64,000 bases of DNA, from positions 1 through 64,000 of the forward strand of contig CAZASK010000006.1 in NCBI GenBank assembly GCA_964487845.1. Direction: 5' to 3'. Both the position numbers and the translations under genes were made by a program. The stretch comes from CAZASK01 sp964487845 (lineage in GTDB: Bacteria; Chlamydiota; Chlamydiia; Chlamydiales; FEN-1388). The notes beneath the pieces were generated by a model, which did no database searches, had not been told where the DNA came from, and was given only the letters and a program-made list of their open reading frames with translations. This document shows positions 1 to 8,735 of the stretch, piece by piece. Each line of letters begins with the position of its first letter. Position 1 is the first letter of the stretch.

Positions 1-595
1 GCCGACAATAAAAGAAGCTTTCAATAATTTTATTGGTTAATAGGAGACTCGCGTTAAGAGAGAGTGTGTTCAAGCGATCTTGATATGATCGTGTGGTGAT
101 GATCGTTTTATAGAATTTTTCGGACGAGTCTAGATTGTGGTTATAGGCATATAAGCCCGCTTCTTTGAGTCTCTTTGCGTGATGCTCTTGTAGCATGCCA
201 AGAGTGCAGCACACTTCTGCGCCCAAGCTCGTGATCTTTTGAATCATCTCCAGTATTTTTTCAAAAGCTAGCCCATCGCGAACCTCTCTCCATGCCGCTC
301 CTAGGCAGATTCTGGTGGCGCCGCCGGCGATTGCTTTTTGAGCCCGTACCAGTACCTCTTCCAGAGGCATCATAGGTTGTGCAGAAATAGTAGTCTGGTA
401 GCGAGCCGACTGAGCGCAGTATGCGCAGTCTTCCGGGCAACCACCTGTTTTTATAGAAATCAAACTGCATACCTGCACTTCTGCTGGTTCATGATGTTGG
501 ATGTGAATGGCATGAGCGTGTGAGATAAGTTCTATAAGTGAAAGATCATAGAGATTTTGTAGTTCTTCAAGCGTCCAATCGTGGCGAATGCTCAT
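1..595 (-). CDS. bioB: biotin synthase BioB, N-terminal part; frame lost at window edge
   Basis: Radical-SAM enzyme that inserts sulfur into dethiobiotin, the last step of biotin synthesis. The radical-SAM cluster motif CPEDCAYC places Cys at residues 53, 57 and 60, as in E. coli BioB, and RICLGAAW supplies the Cys97 ligand of the second cluster. YNHNLDSSEKFY and TTRSYQDRL follow as in the family. The start at 595 has AGGAG about 7 nt upstream. After about codon 179 (near position 55) similarity stops in this frame; RESPIN, resembling the family's next segment, appears in another frame and is followed by a stop. The gene is therefore either cut by the window edge or already broken by an indel. 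It is divergent from the regulator at 796. Confidence 0.85.
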   Translation of the reverse strand, partial: MSIRHDWTLEELQNLYDLSLIELISHAHAIHIQHHEPAEVQVCSLISIKTGGCPEDCAYCAQSARYQTTISAQPMMPLEEVLVRAQKAIAGGATRICLGAAWREVRDGLAFEKILEMIQKITSLGAEVCCTLGMLQEHHAKRLKEAGLYAYNHNLDSSEKFYKTIITTRSYQDRLNTLSLNASLLLTNKIIESFFYCR

Positions 596-740
596 TTTGT
601 TCTCCTATTTTCGATTGATTGAGTGTAACATTAATTATATTGTGAAATCGAGGTGGGAAAGTGGTTGTCAAACTACATAATAGTTTTTATAAGTTAGATG
701 TAGGTCTTGTTTTGTCTTTTCATTGAGGAGATATTGTACA

Positions 741-818
741 ATGATTAAACTCTATCAGAGTTTGTTTCGCATGCATGTGGAGGTTAATTTTTTTCATGTT
801 ACACGTTCTATTTGGTAG
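741..818 (+). CDS. short ORF (25 codons) overlapping the start of the next gene
   Basis: A 25-codon reading frame with a clear Shine-Dalgarno sequence (GAGGAG at 725-730, 10 nt before ATG). It ends inside the next gene, overlapping its start at 796 in a different frame. A run of seven T (788-794) lies in the overlap. It may be a leader that couples translation, or the true N-terminus of the downstream protein if the T run slips. No similarity is recognised. Confidence 0.25.
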   Translation: MIKLYQSLFRMHVEVNFFHVTRSIW

Positions 819-1587
819 TCAAAACATACAGCGAGTGCTTCTTTTTTTGTTTGTAAATGGCAAATGCTATGGAGCTCAACTGCACCGAGTGTTACATACT
901 GCACTCACGCCGCTACAAAAAGCGCTCAATCGTCTCGAGCAAGGTGGACTCATTATGAGCTACTATGAAGGCAAGACCAGAATTTATCAGTTTAATCAGG
1001 CATATCCTCTCTTGCATGAGTTAGAGCTGCTATTAAAAAAGGCATACACGCTTTTGCCAGCAGATGAAAAAAAGAGATATTACGCCATCAAAGAAGATAT
1101 TTCTGTTCATGCGCAAAATGAAAACAAGCCGCAGGTGCTCCTTGCATTTTGGGCGCGTCTCGTTAATACAACTCAACTTACTTTTTGTTCGAAGACGCAC
1201 AGTAGCATAGAGCAAGGAAGAAGTGGGAGAGGAAAAGGTGAAGTTATAGCAACGCGCGAAGGGAATAATGTGGTTGTCTTTACTGAAAAAGGGACATGGC
1301 ACGGCAAACAAGGATCTGAAATGCATTTTAGCAATGTATTTCGATGGACTCTGGATAGAAAAGGAGGGCTGATTTCATTAGAGCATCTCCGTCATGGCCC
1401 AGAGGCGCCTGTGTTTTTATTTTATCTTATGCCAACTGGTCCATCGACGCTTTCTTGTGTAGACTCACACCTATGCGAAGGCGATATGTATTTTGGGCAA
1501 ATTCAGTTTGATAAAAGTAGCTTTCGTCTTCATTGGCGTGTCATAGGATCTAAAAAAAATGAAGAGATTGACTATTACTATTCATAA
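796..1587 (+). CDS. winged-helix (ArsR-like) protein with C-terminal DUF6314-like domain
   Basis: The N-terminal 85 residues look like an ArsR/MarR-type winged helix: LFGSQNIQRVLLFLF, then TPLQKALNRLEQGGLI as recognition helix and turn, and a wing (YYEGKTRIYQF). Residues from about 130 resemble the small beta-barrel DUF6314 family: GKGEV, FTEKGTW, FRWTLD, SCVDSHLCEGDMY, then LHWRVIGSKKNEE and a terminal aromatic run. The two together suggest a ligand-responsive DNA-binding protein, but no ligand can be named. The start at 796 is preferred over 775 because the protein then begins as ArsR proteins do, with GGAGG at 779-783. It overlaps the convergent HAD gene by 6 nt. Both domain calls are from motif memory. 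Confidence 0.6.
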   Translation: MLHVLFGSQNIQRVLLFLFVNGKCYGAQLHRVLHTALTPLQKALNRLEQGGLIMSYYEGKTRIYQFNQAYPLLHELELLLKKAYTLLPADEKKRYYAIKEDISVHAQNENKPQVLLAFWARLVNTTQLTFCSKTHSSIEQGRSGRGKGEVIATREGNNVVVFTEKGTWHGKQGSEMHFSNVFRWTLDRKGGLISLEHLRHGPEAPVFLFYLMPTGPSTLSCVDSHLCEGDMYFGQIQFDKSSFRLHWRVIGSKKNEEIDYYYS

Positions 1588-2262
1588 TTCAATGACGATA
1601 TTTCTTTTTTGAAGTTCTTCTTTGAGTTGTTGTGCTGATGTGAAATGGATAGTATTTATTCCTAAGAGAGCGGCGGCTTCTACATTTTCTTGGGTGTCGT
1701 CAATAAAGAGAACCGCGGCAGCTGGGAGGTGTATCTTGCTGAGCAAGATTTGAAAGACCTCTTTATTTGGTTTGCAAACGCCTATATCGCATGATAAGAG
1801 CACAGGGTCAAACAGTGAATAGAGGCCAAGTTTGCGTATTATGTTAGCTTGTTCGTGGTGGATATTGGAGACTAATGGGGTTTTATATTTTTGTTTTTGT
1901 AAATTTTTTACAATATCGATGACTCCAGGAACTTCTGTATACGTAATCGTTTGCAAATAGTCTTGAAACCATTTTTTTGGCAGCTTTTTCCCTACAGACG
2001 CTGCATAGTGCTCCCAAAAATCTTTTTCATCTTCGCCTCGCGATCGTGCTGCATGCCAAGCAGCTAATGTCGGCCGTAGCTCTGAGATATCGGTTTGCAA
2101 GATTTTAGTAAAAAATAAAATCGCATCGACCTGATCAACTGTTGCGATGACTCCATCAAAGTCAAATACCACTGCTTGTATTTCAATGGGTGTGCTTGAC
2201 GCGGAGGTTGTAATGCAACAAGAACTAAGAAAGAAAAATAGGGCAAATAGATGTTTCATCAT
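1582..2262 (-). CDS. exported HAD-superfamily phosphatase (subfamily IA)
   Basis: A HAD hydrolase of the phosphoglycolate phosphatase/beta-phosphoglucomutase type. Motif I is DFDGV (Asp34 and Asp36), motif II is the VSN segment, motif III the Lys of GVCKPNKEVF, and motif IV is FIDDTQENVEAA. The protein begins with a hydrophobic signal sequence (MKHLFALFFFLSSC) whose LSSC could be a lipobox, so it probably works in the periplasm or is membrane-anchored; that location is unusual for this subfamily. The substrate is unknown. It is convergent with and overlaps the preceding gene by 6 nt. A second exported HAD protein lies at 10050. Confidence 0.8.
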   Translation of the reverse strand: MMKHLFALFFFLSSCCITTSASSTPIEIQAVVFDFDGVIATVDQVDAILFFTKILQTDISELRPTLAAWHAARSRGEDEKDFWEHYAASVGKKLPKKWFQDYLQTITYTEVPGVIDIVKNLQKQKYKTPLVSNIHHEQANIIRKLGLYSLFDPVLLSCDIGVCKPNKEVFQILLSKIHLPAAAVLFIDDTQENVEAAALLGINTIHFTSAQQLKEELQKRNIVIEL

Positions 2263-2392
2263 AGATACCTCTTGTTGCTACAGAAGTGTACACATCGTAA
2301 GAAGCGGATTCTAGCAAGGAATAGCTAGAAAATCAAACAGAATGTCTGTACAATGTTTTTCTTGATTTATGCGAAAAGGTGAGATGAATAGA

Positions 2393-2953
2393 ATGATAGA
2401 AGAAAAGATGTTCACGTCCCAGGATTTTTCGAAAAAAATACTCGATAATCACATCTACTCGAACTGCTCGTTTCACAGGTGTAATTTTGCAGAAGCGACA
2501 CTTCGAAATGCGCAGTTGATTTCTTGTAAATTTGTAGGCTGTAATTTTAATCTTGTTCACCTGGATGGCTGTCGTCTACAAGATGCTCAGTTTGTAAACT
2601 GTAAAATTGTAGGAGCTCATTTTTTCGCGTGTGAAAAGACCTTTTTTTCCGTTTCATTTCTGAATAGCGCTCTTCACTATTGTAATTTCTCAGATCTGAA
2701 TATGAAGCATACCATGTTTACTGGATGTGCGATCAAAGATAGCCATTTTATCAATACACAACTTGAAGAAGCAGATTTTGATGGCGTTGATCTGTCTGGG
2801 ACCATTTTTCACAATTGTGATATGACGAAGGCGGACTTTTCAACTGCAAAACGATATGAGATTGATCCAAAAACAAATATTATCAAAAAAGCGCGCTTTT
2901 CACTCCCAGATGCCATCGGGCTATTGCGTGGTTTTGATATTGTCCTAGTGTAA
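2393..2953 (+). CDS. pentapeptide-repeat protein
   Basis: A protein of about 186 residues built largely from pentapeptide repeats of the A(D/N)LXX type: CNFAEATLRNAQLISC, CNFNLVHLDG, ADFDGVDLSG and ADFSTAK show the five-residue phase. The fold should be a right-handed quadrilateral beta helix. Such proteins include DNA-gyrase mimics and effectors, but no specific role can be read here. Cys is frequent in the repeats. Among three in-frame ATGs (2369, 2384, 2393) the last has AAGGTGAG at 2376-2383 with ideal spacing and is preferred. No signal sequence is seen. Confidence 0.75.
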   Translation: MIEEKMFTSQDFSKKILDNHIYSNCSFHRCNFAEATLRNAQLISCKFVGCNFNLVHLDGCRLQDAQFVNCKIVGAHFFACEKTFFSVSFLNSALHYCNFSDLNMKHTMFTGCAIKDSHFINTQLEEADFDGVDLSGTIFHNCDMTKADFSTAKRYEIDPKTNIIKKARFSLPDAIGLLRGFDIVLV

Positions 2954-3010
2954 ATATATTAATAGATACTATAACATAATACGTTTGTATCCACTGAATG
3001 AGGGCTTATT

Positions 3011-3595
3011 ATGAGCGGTATTAAGTTTATTTTTACTGACTTTGTTCCTGCTGCAGCAAGGCATATATCTGAGAGTTATGTAGAAGTTCTTAAAAAAGGG
3101 TGTGATGAACGCTCTCAGCATCCAATTTCTTTGTCTCACTTTCTTCCTTACTCAGAATTTAAAAAAGGCGTTGATTTGAGTACTGGGGATGTATATTGGA
3201 AAGATAGTAAAAGAGTGGCTCGATTGAAATGCTTAGGGCTTGCGGTTGCTACTCCAATTGTGCATGCAGTTGGTCTTACTTTTAATTTGGCAAATCGAGT
3301 AGCCAAGGTGATTTCTTTGGCTCATTTTTGGCATCCTTCCGCAAGTCATCTTTCCTTCGTTGAAAAATGTTGCTCCTACGGTAGGGACCTATTGCGTATA
3401 GCATTCACGCCTTCTATTTATCTCGGATTAGAGTTGTCTGCTGTATACGGGCTTATTTTTCCTAAGAGCGGAAAGAAATTGTATGCCACTTTTGAGCGAT
3501 GTGCCTATGGGAAAGAATTATTGGCACCTTGCTTTCAGCCTTATGCAACCAAACACCTAGGAGGAGGCATTCCAGGCAAAGAAAATGAATGGTAA
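3011..3595 (+). CDS. hypothetical protein with two hydrophobic regions
   Basis: A 194-residue protein that I do not recognise. It has a soluble N-terminal 75 residues, then two hydrophobic regions (about residues 77-105 and 125-150) separated by a short polar stretch, and a polar C-terminal tail. This layout resembles membrane or inclusion-membrane proteins of chlamydiae, but no family motif is visible. It starts with a weak GAGGG about 9 nt upstream. Codon use is like its neighbours. Confidence 0.6.
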   Translation: MSGIKFIFTDFVPAAARHISESYVEVLKKGCDERSQHPISLSHFLPYSEFKKGVDLSTGDVYWKDSKRVARLKCLGLAVATPIVHAVGLTFNLANRVAKVISLAHFWHPSASHLSFVEKCCSYGRDLLRIAFTPSIYLGLELSAVYGLIFPKSGKKLYATFERCAYGKELLAPCFQPYATKHLGGGIPGKENEW

Positions 3596-3671
3596 GAGTA
3601 TTCGTGAGATCTCCAGTGGATGGCCGAGTTTCAATTTTAAAGTTGCTTGAATGTCGTAGATTTTGTTACCA

Positions 3672-3693
3672 TTTGCTTCATGAACGAAGCAAA
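3672..3693 (+). terminator. hairpin after the 3011-3595 gene
   Basis: A perfect 8-bp stem (TTTGCTTC with GAAGCAAA) and a 6-nt loop lie about 75 nt after the stop codon. There is no long T run after it, so intrinsic termination is only possible. Apart from this, the 3596-3863 gap shows nothing certain. Confidence 0.35.
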
Positions 3694-3863
3694 TAGAATA
3701 TCTTCATTTGTGCAAAAAACTTGCGATTGTATCGCGATACAGGTGTTTGCATCTCTTCTTGTCCTTCTTCCTCTTATCCTGCTGTGCCGACAGGCACACT
3801 AATACCACTCGCTACAGTCTATTCTAGAAAAAGAATTTTAAGTTTATAGAGGATTTTTATTGT

Positions 3864-5081
3864 ATGATTACGTCTCATTCAAAAGCCCAGAAGGCTGCTT
3901 GGGCAATTTGGATTATTGCCTCAATATTTTATGCCTACCAGTATGTGTTAAGGGTGATGCCCAATATCATGCTGCACGATATCATGAACCAATTTCATAT
4001 TAATGCAACCACTTTCGGGCAATTCTCAGGAGTCTATTATCTAGGGTATTCGCTTATGCATATACCGGTTGGTATCATGCTCGATCGTCTTGGGCCTCGA
4101 AAGACGATAACAGGGTGTATACTTTTAGCCGTTATTGGATTAACGCCTCTTCTCTTTGCTGACCATTGGATATATCCGATTATTGGCAGATTGTGTATTG
4201 GGATGGGATCATCTGCTGCTATACTTGGTGTTTTTAAAATAATCAGACTGACATTTAGTGAAGAGCGATTTCCTCGCATGCTCAGCTTGTCTGTAACTAT
4301 AGGGTTGATAGGAGCGATCTATGGTGGAGGTCCTGTCAGTTATATGTGCGATACTTTTGGCTATCAAGCAGTCATTCAGATGTTTGCGGGAGCAGGTCTT
4401 GTATTGGCGGCGGTGACTTATTGTATTGTTCCAGAGCATGTGTCTTCATCTGATCAGTCAGTGTACGCTTCAGTGAAAGAGGTTTTGAGTAATAAAAAGG
4501 TGATATGGTCCTGTATATGTGCAGGGCTTATGGTAGGCCCATTAGAAGGCTTTGCTGACGTGTGGGGAGGAGTGTTTTTTACTCAGGTATATGCATTTGA
4601 CACTGTGATTGCAGCGAGCTTGCCATCGATGATGTTTATTGGGATGTGTTTTGGATCGCCAGTGTTGAATTGGATTGCTGAAAAAGTAGGAAACTATATT
4701 GCTACTGTTATTGGAGCAGGAGTTGTGATGACAGTGAGTTTTTGTACTCTTCTGATGTGGCAAATCCCGATGAGTGCACTTACCTTCATGTTTGTAGTTG
4801 TGGGAGTGTGTTGCGCGTATCAAATTTTGGCGATTTATAAAGCATCTACATATGTACGTGAGCAAGTGGCTGGTCTTACTACAGCAGTTGCGAATATGAT
4901 CATCATGACATTTGGCTATCTATTTCATGCTGTCATCGGATGGGTCGTGCATGTGATGGGAGGGGCACATGATGCTCAGGCGCTTGTGTATGGAGTATCG
5001 TTGATTCCAATAGCGCTTTTTATAGGCACGATTGGCTTTTTTATTTTGGCTTTGAAAGACAGCAAGCGCGCTATAGTCTAA
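3864..5081 (+). CDS. MFS transporter
   Basis: A 405-residue major facilitator protein with about 12 predicted membrane helices in the inner membrane. The conserved loop 2-3 motif is present as GIMLDRLGPRKT (about residues 70-81), and YQYVLRVMPNIM in helix 1 is typical of a group shared by intracellular bacteria. The substrate cannot be read from sequence; uptake of a host metabolite is an inference from lifestyle. AGAGGA lies about 10 nt before the start. It converges on the ankyrin gene, with a terminator hairpin in the 37-nt gap. Confidence 0.85.
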   Translation: MITSHSKAQKAAWAIWIIASIFYAYQYVLRVMPNIMLHDIMNQFHINATTFGQFSGVYYLGYSLMHIPVGIMLDRLGPRKTITGCILLAVIGLTPLLFADHWIYPIIGRLCIGMGSSAAILGVFKIIRLTFSEERFPRMLSLSVTIGLIGAIYGGGPVSYMCDTFGYQAVIQMFAGAGLVLAAVTYCIVPEHVSSSDQSVYASVKEVLSNKKVIWSCICAGLMVGPLEGFADVWGGVFFTQVYAFDTVIAASLPSMMFIGMCFGSPVLNWIAEKVGNYIATVIGAGVVMTVSFCTLLMWQIPMSALTFMFVVVGVCCAYQILAIYKASTYVREQVAGLTTAVANMIIMTFGYLFHAVIGWVVHVMGGAHDAQALVYGVSLIPIALFIGTIGFFILALKDSKRAIV

Positions 5082-5107
5082 AAAATGAGAGGATGGAAAC
5101 ATCCTCT
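5081..5107 (-). terminator. intrinsic terminator of the ankyrin gene
   Basis: An 8-bp perfect stem (AGAGGATG at 5088-5095, CATCCTCT at 5100-5107) with a GAAA loop. On the minus strand it is followed by a run of T (positions 5085-5081), the classical Rho-independent form. It may also serve the convergent MFS gene. Confidence 0.8.
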
Positions 5108-5118
5108 TCTAATAGGAT

Positions 5119-7317
5119 TTAAAAAAAATAACTCGATAATGCATTGCCAAAGCGTTGCACTTTCTGCACCGCTAGTGCAAGAAAAGTGGTGGGGTATATA
5201 GGGGTGAAGATGCCAAGTTGATAGAGCATTCGTGCAACTGAGGTTGGCTGTAGTTCTATTTTCTGGGCGCTCATATCTACAATCACCTCGGAGCTGATAT
5301 AGAGAGCCTTTCTTGCTTCAATGAGTGCCTCTTCTATAGTTTGCTTGGAGGTAATGCCAATATCTTTTTCATCAAGATAGTCTTCCATTTCTTCAAATGA
5401 GGAAAGTGATTGAGCATGCTTGAGAATCTCTGCAAAATAGTCTTTTTTCCAGTCTTCGGGGATGTTATTTTGACACCAATCAAAAAATTGACCACGCAAT
5501 TCTCCACTTTGTTCAATGGCAGGTATGATGCATTCAAATAAAATGTTTTTTGGAGAATAGAGCTCTTTTAGCCTCGTTCGGGCGAGCGTGATGTTTACCC
5601 CATTCCCAATGTATTTGTCCTCAAAGTTTTCCATGATCTCAGCACCAGGAATTCCAAATTCACGGCCCAGATGGCGCATAAGATAATTGTAGTCATGTAC
5701 GCTATGAGATCCATCAGGGACACACGATTGCATCAAAAGCTCTCGATAGTTCCCAAGAATTTGTAAAATTTCTTGTGAAAATGAAGGAGGTTTTCCCAAC
5801 GCAACGGATACATATTGTTGGCAGGCGTTGGTATAGATTTTCCCCCCACACCAAGCGGCTGCTCTTACAAATTCAACGACTGTTTTTGTAAGAAGCGCTC
5901 TTTTTTCGCTTGATTCAGGAGTGTGTTCAATTGTGTGAATCGTATGTGTGATACAACACTCGATAGTTTTATAGAAATTTTCTAGCGTTGTTCCCTGTGA
6001 AGGCGTTCCAAGATAGGGTGTACGCCTTTGTACTTTATAAAGAAAGTCCTCAAGATTTTTTCGTAAATGAGGTATTTTTTTCGTTCCAGTGTCTGCCTTG
6101 AGATCAGCTGGATTGATGTAGTGAGCCTCTTGTGGCCTTGTAAAATTTACTTTATCAAATAAATCCAGAAGTTGAAAGATATTCGCATTCGGTGCGCATG
6201 TGTCTGGAACGGCAATAAATAGTTCGTTTTTATAATGCGAGGCATCTACTTTGTAGATAAAATGATGAACTTTGGATGCTGGGTAGAGTAAAGAAAGGGT
6301 GTTGATAATTTGTATCACATCTTTCTCATCTAATTGTTGGAGATACTCTACAAAAGTATTTCCCTCGTCGAGTAAAAAAAGTTGTTCGTGCTTTGAAAGT
6401 TGTTGTAATTGCGTTTGGCAGTAATAATAGGCACTTTTCCCGTACATATCTTTGAGTGTTACATCAATTTTTTCTGATAGCCATTTTGCTATTTCATACT
6501 GCTTTGTTTTGCAAGCGATATGGAGAAGTGTGTTTTGCTTATCATCACAGCCAAATAGAGATTCACCCAGAGTATATAGTTTTTTGACAATGGGGAGAAA
6601 CCCGCGCTGAACAGCGTGAAACAGCACAGTGTCATGTCCATTTTTGTTTAGAGCTCCTCGGTCTACACCTGCTTCTATCAGCATCAGTGCATTGTGTTCA
6701 TCATTGTTTTGTATGAGATAGTGAAGAAATGGCTTAAGAAGGTGACGATGACTCTGCAGGTCTATGTTGTATATGAGAAATTCTTTAGCTTTTTCGTAAT
6801 TTTTTTTCTCTATCATAAGAGCAAAGAGCCATCTTTTTCGTTCTTCTGATAGTGCGGCAATATTGGCACCTTGTTCGAGAAGAAATTCTACAATGTTAGT
6901 GGCTTGTATCTTGCATGCAAATTCGAGCATGCCCATCTGCTTTTGATCAGCCTTTTTTGACAATAGCTCAAGGCTTGCAATCGTGAGATTTACGATAAGA
7001 GCAGAAGAATCTCTTTTCTGTTTATGTAAGATGTTATGCGCCATTACACTCAGAGCGTGACATGCGGCAATACATTTTTTTGTGCTCGTAATCAAAGTCC
7101 AGTTTTTTTCCATATACGAGGTGATGTGCTCGATGTTTGCTACAAAATCATATGACGTCTTTGCAAAGAGTATAGAAAGCGCTCGACAGATGGGGAGGGA
7201 TTTTTCTTTTTCTTGGAGTTGAGGACCTGTTTTTGGATTACATGTAAAATAATATTGAGAGAGCTTCTCGTGAGAGATGCTAGAGAGCTGAGCAAAAAAA
7301 GGAGAATAGGAGATCAT
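5119..7317 (-). CDS. large ankyrin-repeat protein
   Basis: A 732-residue protein with degenerate ankyrin repeats between about residues 125 and 310. Recognisable units are MLEFACKIQATNIVEFLLEQ, the HNALMLIEAGVD stretch, TVLFHAVQRGFLPIVKKLY and NTLLHIACKTKQYEIAKWL. The remaining 400 residues are helical and match nothing I know. There is no signal peptide. Ankyrin proteins of intracellular bacteria are often delivered to the host cell, so an effector role is possible but not shown here. The start has AAGGG 8 nt upstream. A second ankyrin gene lies at 32937. Confidence 0.8.
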   Translation of the reverse strand: MISYSPFFAQLSSISHEKLSQYYFTCNPKTGPQLQEKEKSLPICRALSILFAKTSYDFVANIEHITSYMEKNWTLITSTKKCIAACHALSVMAHNILHKQKRDSSALIVNLTIASLELLSKKADQKQMGMLEFACKIQATNIVEFLLEQGANIAALSEERKRWLFALMIEKKNYEKAKEFLIYNIDLQSHRHLLKPFLHYLIQNNDEHNALMLIEAGVDRGALNKNGHDTVLFHAVQRGFLPIVKKLYTLGESLFGCDDKQNTLLHIACKTKQYEIAKWLSEKIDVTLKDMYGKSAYYYCQTQLQQLSKHEQLFLLDEGNTFVEYLQQLDEKDVIQIINTLSLLYPASKVHHFIYKVDASHYKNELFIAVPDTCAPNANIFQLLDLFDKVNFTRPQEAHYINPADLKADTGTKKIPHLRKNLEDFLYKVQRRTPYLGTPSQGTTLENFYKTIECCITHTIHTIEHTPESSEKRALLTKTVVEFVRAAAWCGGKIYTNACQQYVSVALGKPPSFSQEILQILGNYRELLMQSCVPDGSHSVHDYNYLMRHLGREFGIPGAEIMENFEDKYIGNGVNITLARTRLKELYSPKNILFECIIPAIEQSGELRGQFFDWCQNNIPEDWKKDYFAEILKHAQSLSSFEEMEDYLDEKDIGITSKQTIEEALIEARKALYISSEVIVDMSAQKIELQPTSVARMLYQLGIFTPIYPTTFLALAVQKVQRFGNALSSYFF

Positions 7318-7439
7318 ACAAAACCCTTTTGTTATTGTAGCGGCTATTGCGAAAACCTCACTATAAAATGTTTATTATTTTGATGAAATTTTAAAGAATT
7401 GCTGCTACAATTCTTGAAATTATTTATTGGTGAATCAGC

Positions 7440-8735
7440 ATGTATGTATTAACGCAATTTTGCTATCTCTTGATATTTGCCTCTTGTTCCTTGTGGTCTG
7501 GAGACGAAGAGACGCGCATCGACCAAAAAGTAGAAGAATTCAGTAAAACAGTAAATCAGCTTGTGGTGGAGCAGTTAGTTGATGGGGAGGTTTTGGTAGT
7601 ACAAGGAGTGCAGTCTGTGATCCATGTGAAAAGTGACGATATTGCTCTTACACAGCCGCCGCAATTTATGATTGGCTCGGTATCAAAGCAGTTTTATGCA
7701 GCGGCTCTTCTAAAAGCACTCTATGAAAGTACTTTAGAGGGCGAGGTAGACATTCGTGTAGCAGATGTGCAGAAAAAACTTCATCTTCCGATCTCTTTTT
7801 ATTTGCCAGAACAAGCAGCTCTTTGGTCAAATCAAATGCCAGCGTGGGCCCATCAAGTTTCCATACACCATCTTCTTACCCACACTTCTGGAGTCGCAAA
7901 TTATACTGCGTGTGACGAATATCATGCCGTTTATGAAAATAACATGAAATTTTTTGAATTTCGGCATGATCCAAAAGATATGATTCAACTGATTGTGCAT
8001 AAAGAATTATCGTTTGTTCCAGGCTCACAATATGCCTATAGTAATACAGGCTATCTCATCATTGCCGAGATTATAGAATCGATCACGAAAAAAACAGTTT
8101 CTCAGTATCTTCAAGAATCTATTTTTGATCCGCTTGAGCTTACTTTTACATCAAATCCACAAGAAGGAACATGGCAGAAGCTTCATCTTGAACCGAAAAC
8201 AAAAAATTTGGTTTCCCAATGGAGATACAATCTTTTAGCAGATACCAAGGTGTTATATCCACTCATTCACTGCGAAGATATAAGCGTTGCAAAAGGGGCT
8301 GGCTCTCTTGTCTCGTCAGCTAGCGATATAGTGAAGTGGAACCAAGCGCTTCATAAAGCAAAAATAGTGCTCCCAGAGCAGCTCTACAATCTCATGATTA
8401 CCCCATATCTGAATGAATATGGCTATGGAATAAGTATCGAAAATACCAATATGGGGACAATGTTTGGGCATGCAGGTGGTATTGGTGCTTATAGAACACT
8501 TGTATGTTATTTTCCTGAGCATGACCTTTCTGTCATCATCTTGTCACATATTGCAGGTGATGATGATCGCATAGTCGAAGAATACAAAAAGCTGCTTCAT
8601 GAGTTGCAAAAAACTATTTTCGATGAAGAAGTGTGTCAGAAAAAGGCGCAAGAGATCATGTCTCAGAAATATCCTGATACAAGGGGATTTGAAAGAATGA
8701 GACAGCGTCTTGAATCTCTCTTTGAGATTCAGTGA
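7440..8735 (+). CDS. serine beta-lactamase-like / DD-peptidase-like lipoprotein
   Basis: A class C beta-lactamase-type (AmpC/EstB/PBP4*) serine hydrolase of 431 residues. The SxxK nucleophile motif is SVSK near residue 79, the second motif is YSN within YAYSNTGY, and the third is HAGG near residue 343. HHLLTHTSG is another family hallmark. The N-terminus is a hydrophobic signal ending in FASC, a plausible lipobox, so the protein is probably anchored in the periplasm. The substrate could be a peptidoglycan peptide or an ester. The last codon overlaps the next ATG (TGATG), so it is translated with the MGMT gene. Confidence 0.85.
   Translation: MYVLTQFCYLLIFASCSLWSGDEETRIDQKVEEFSKTVNQLVVEQLVDGEVLVVQGVQSVIHVKSDDIALTQPPQFMIGSVSKQFYAAALLKALYESTLEGEVDIRVADVQKKLHLPISFYLPEQAALWSNQMPAWAHQVSIHHLLTHTSGVANYTACDEYHAVYENNMKFFEFRHDPKDMIQLIVHKELSFVPGSQYAYSNTGYLIIAEIIESITKKTVSQYLQESIFDPLELTFTSNPQEGTWQKLHLEPKTKNLVSQWRYNLLADTKVLYPLIHCEDISVAKGAGSLVSSASDIVKWNQALHKAKIVLPEQLYNLMITPYLNEYGYGISIENTNMGTMFGHAGGIGAYRTLVCYFPEHDLSVIILSHIAGDDDRIVEEYKKLLHELQKTIFDEEVCQKKAQEIMSQKYPDTRGFERMRQRLESLFEIQ

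Noticed and set aside
655..700. A TTGTCAAAC...GTTTTTATAA stretch upstream of bioB as a BirA box
   Set aside because: The match to the known operator is weak and the spacing is wrong.
3680..3802. A 40-codon ORF with a hydrophobic stretch (a possible small membrane protein)
   Set aside because: Its ATG lies in the loop of a hairpin and has no ribosome-binding site; no similarity is seen.
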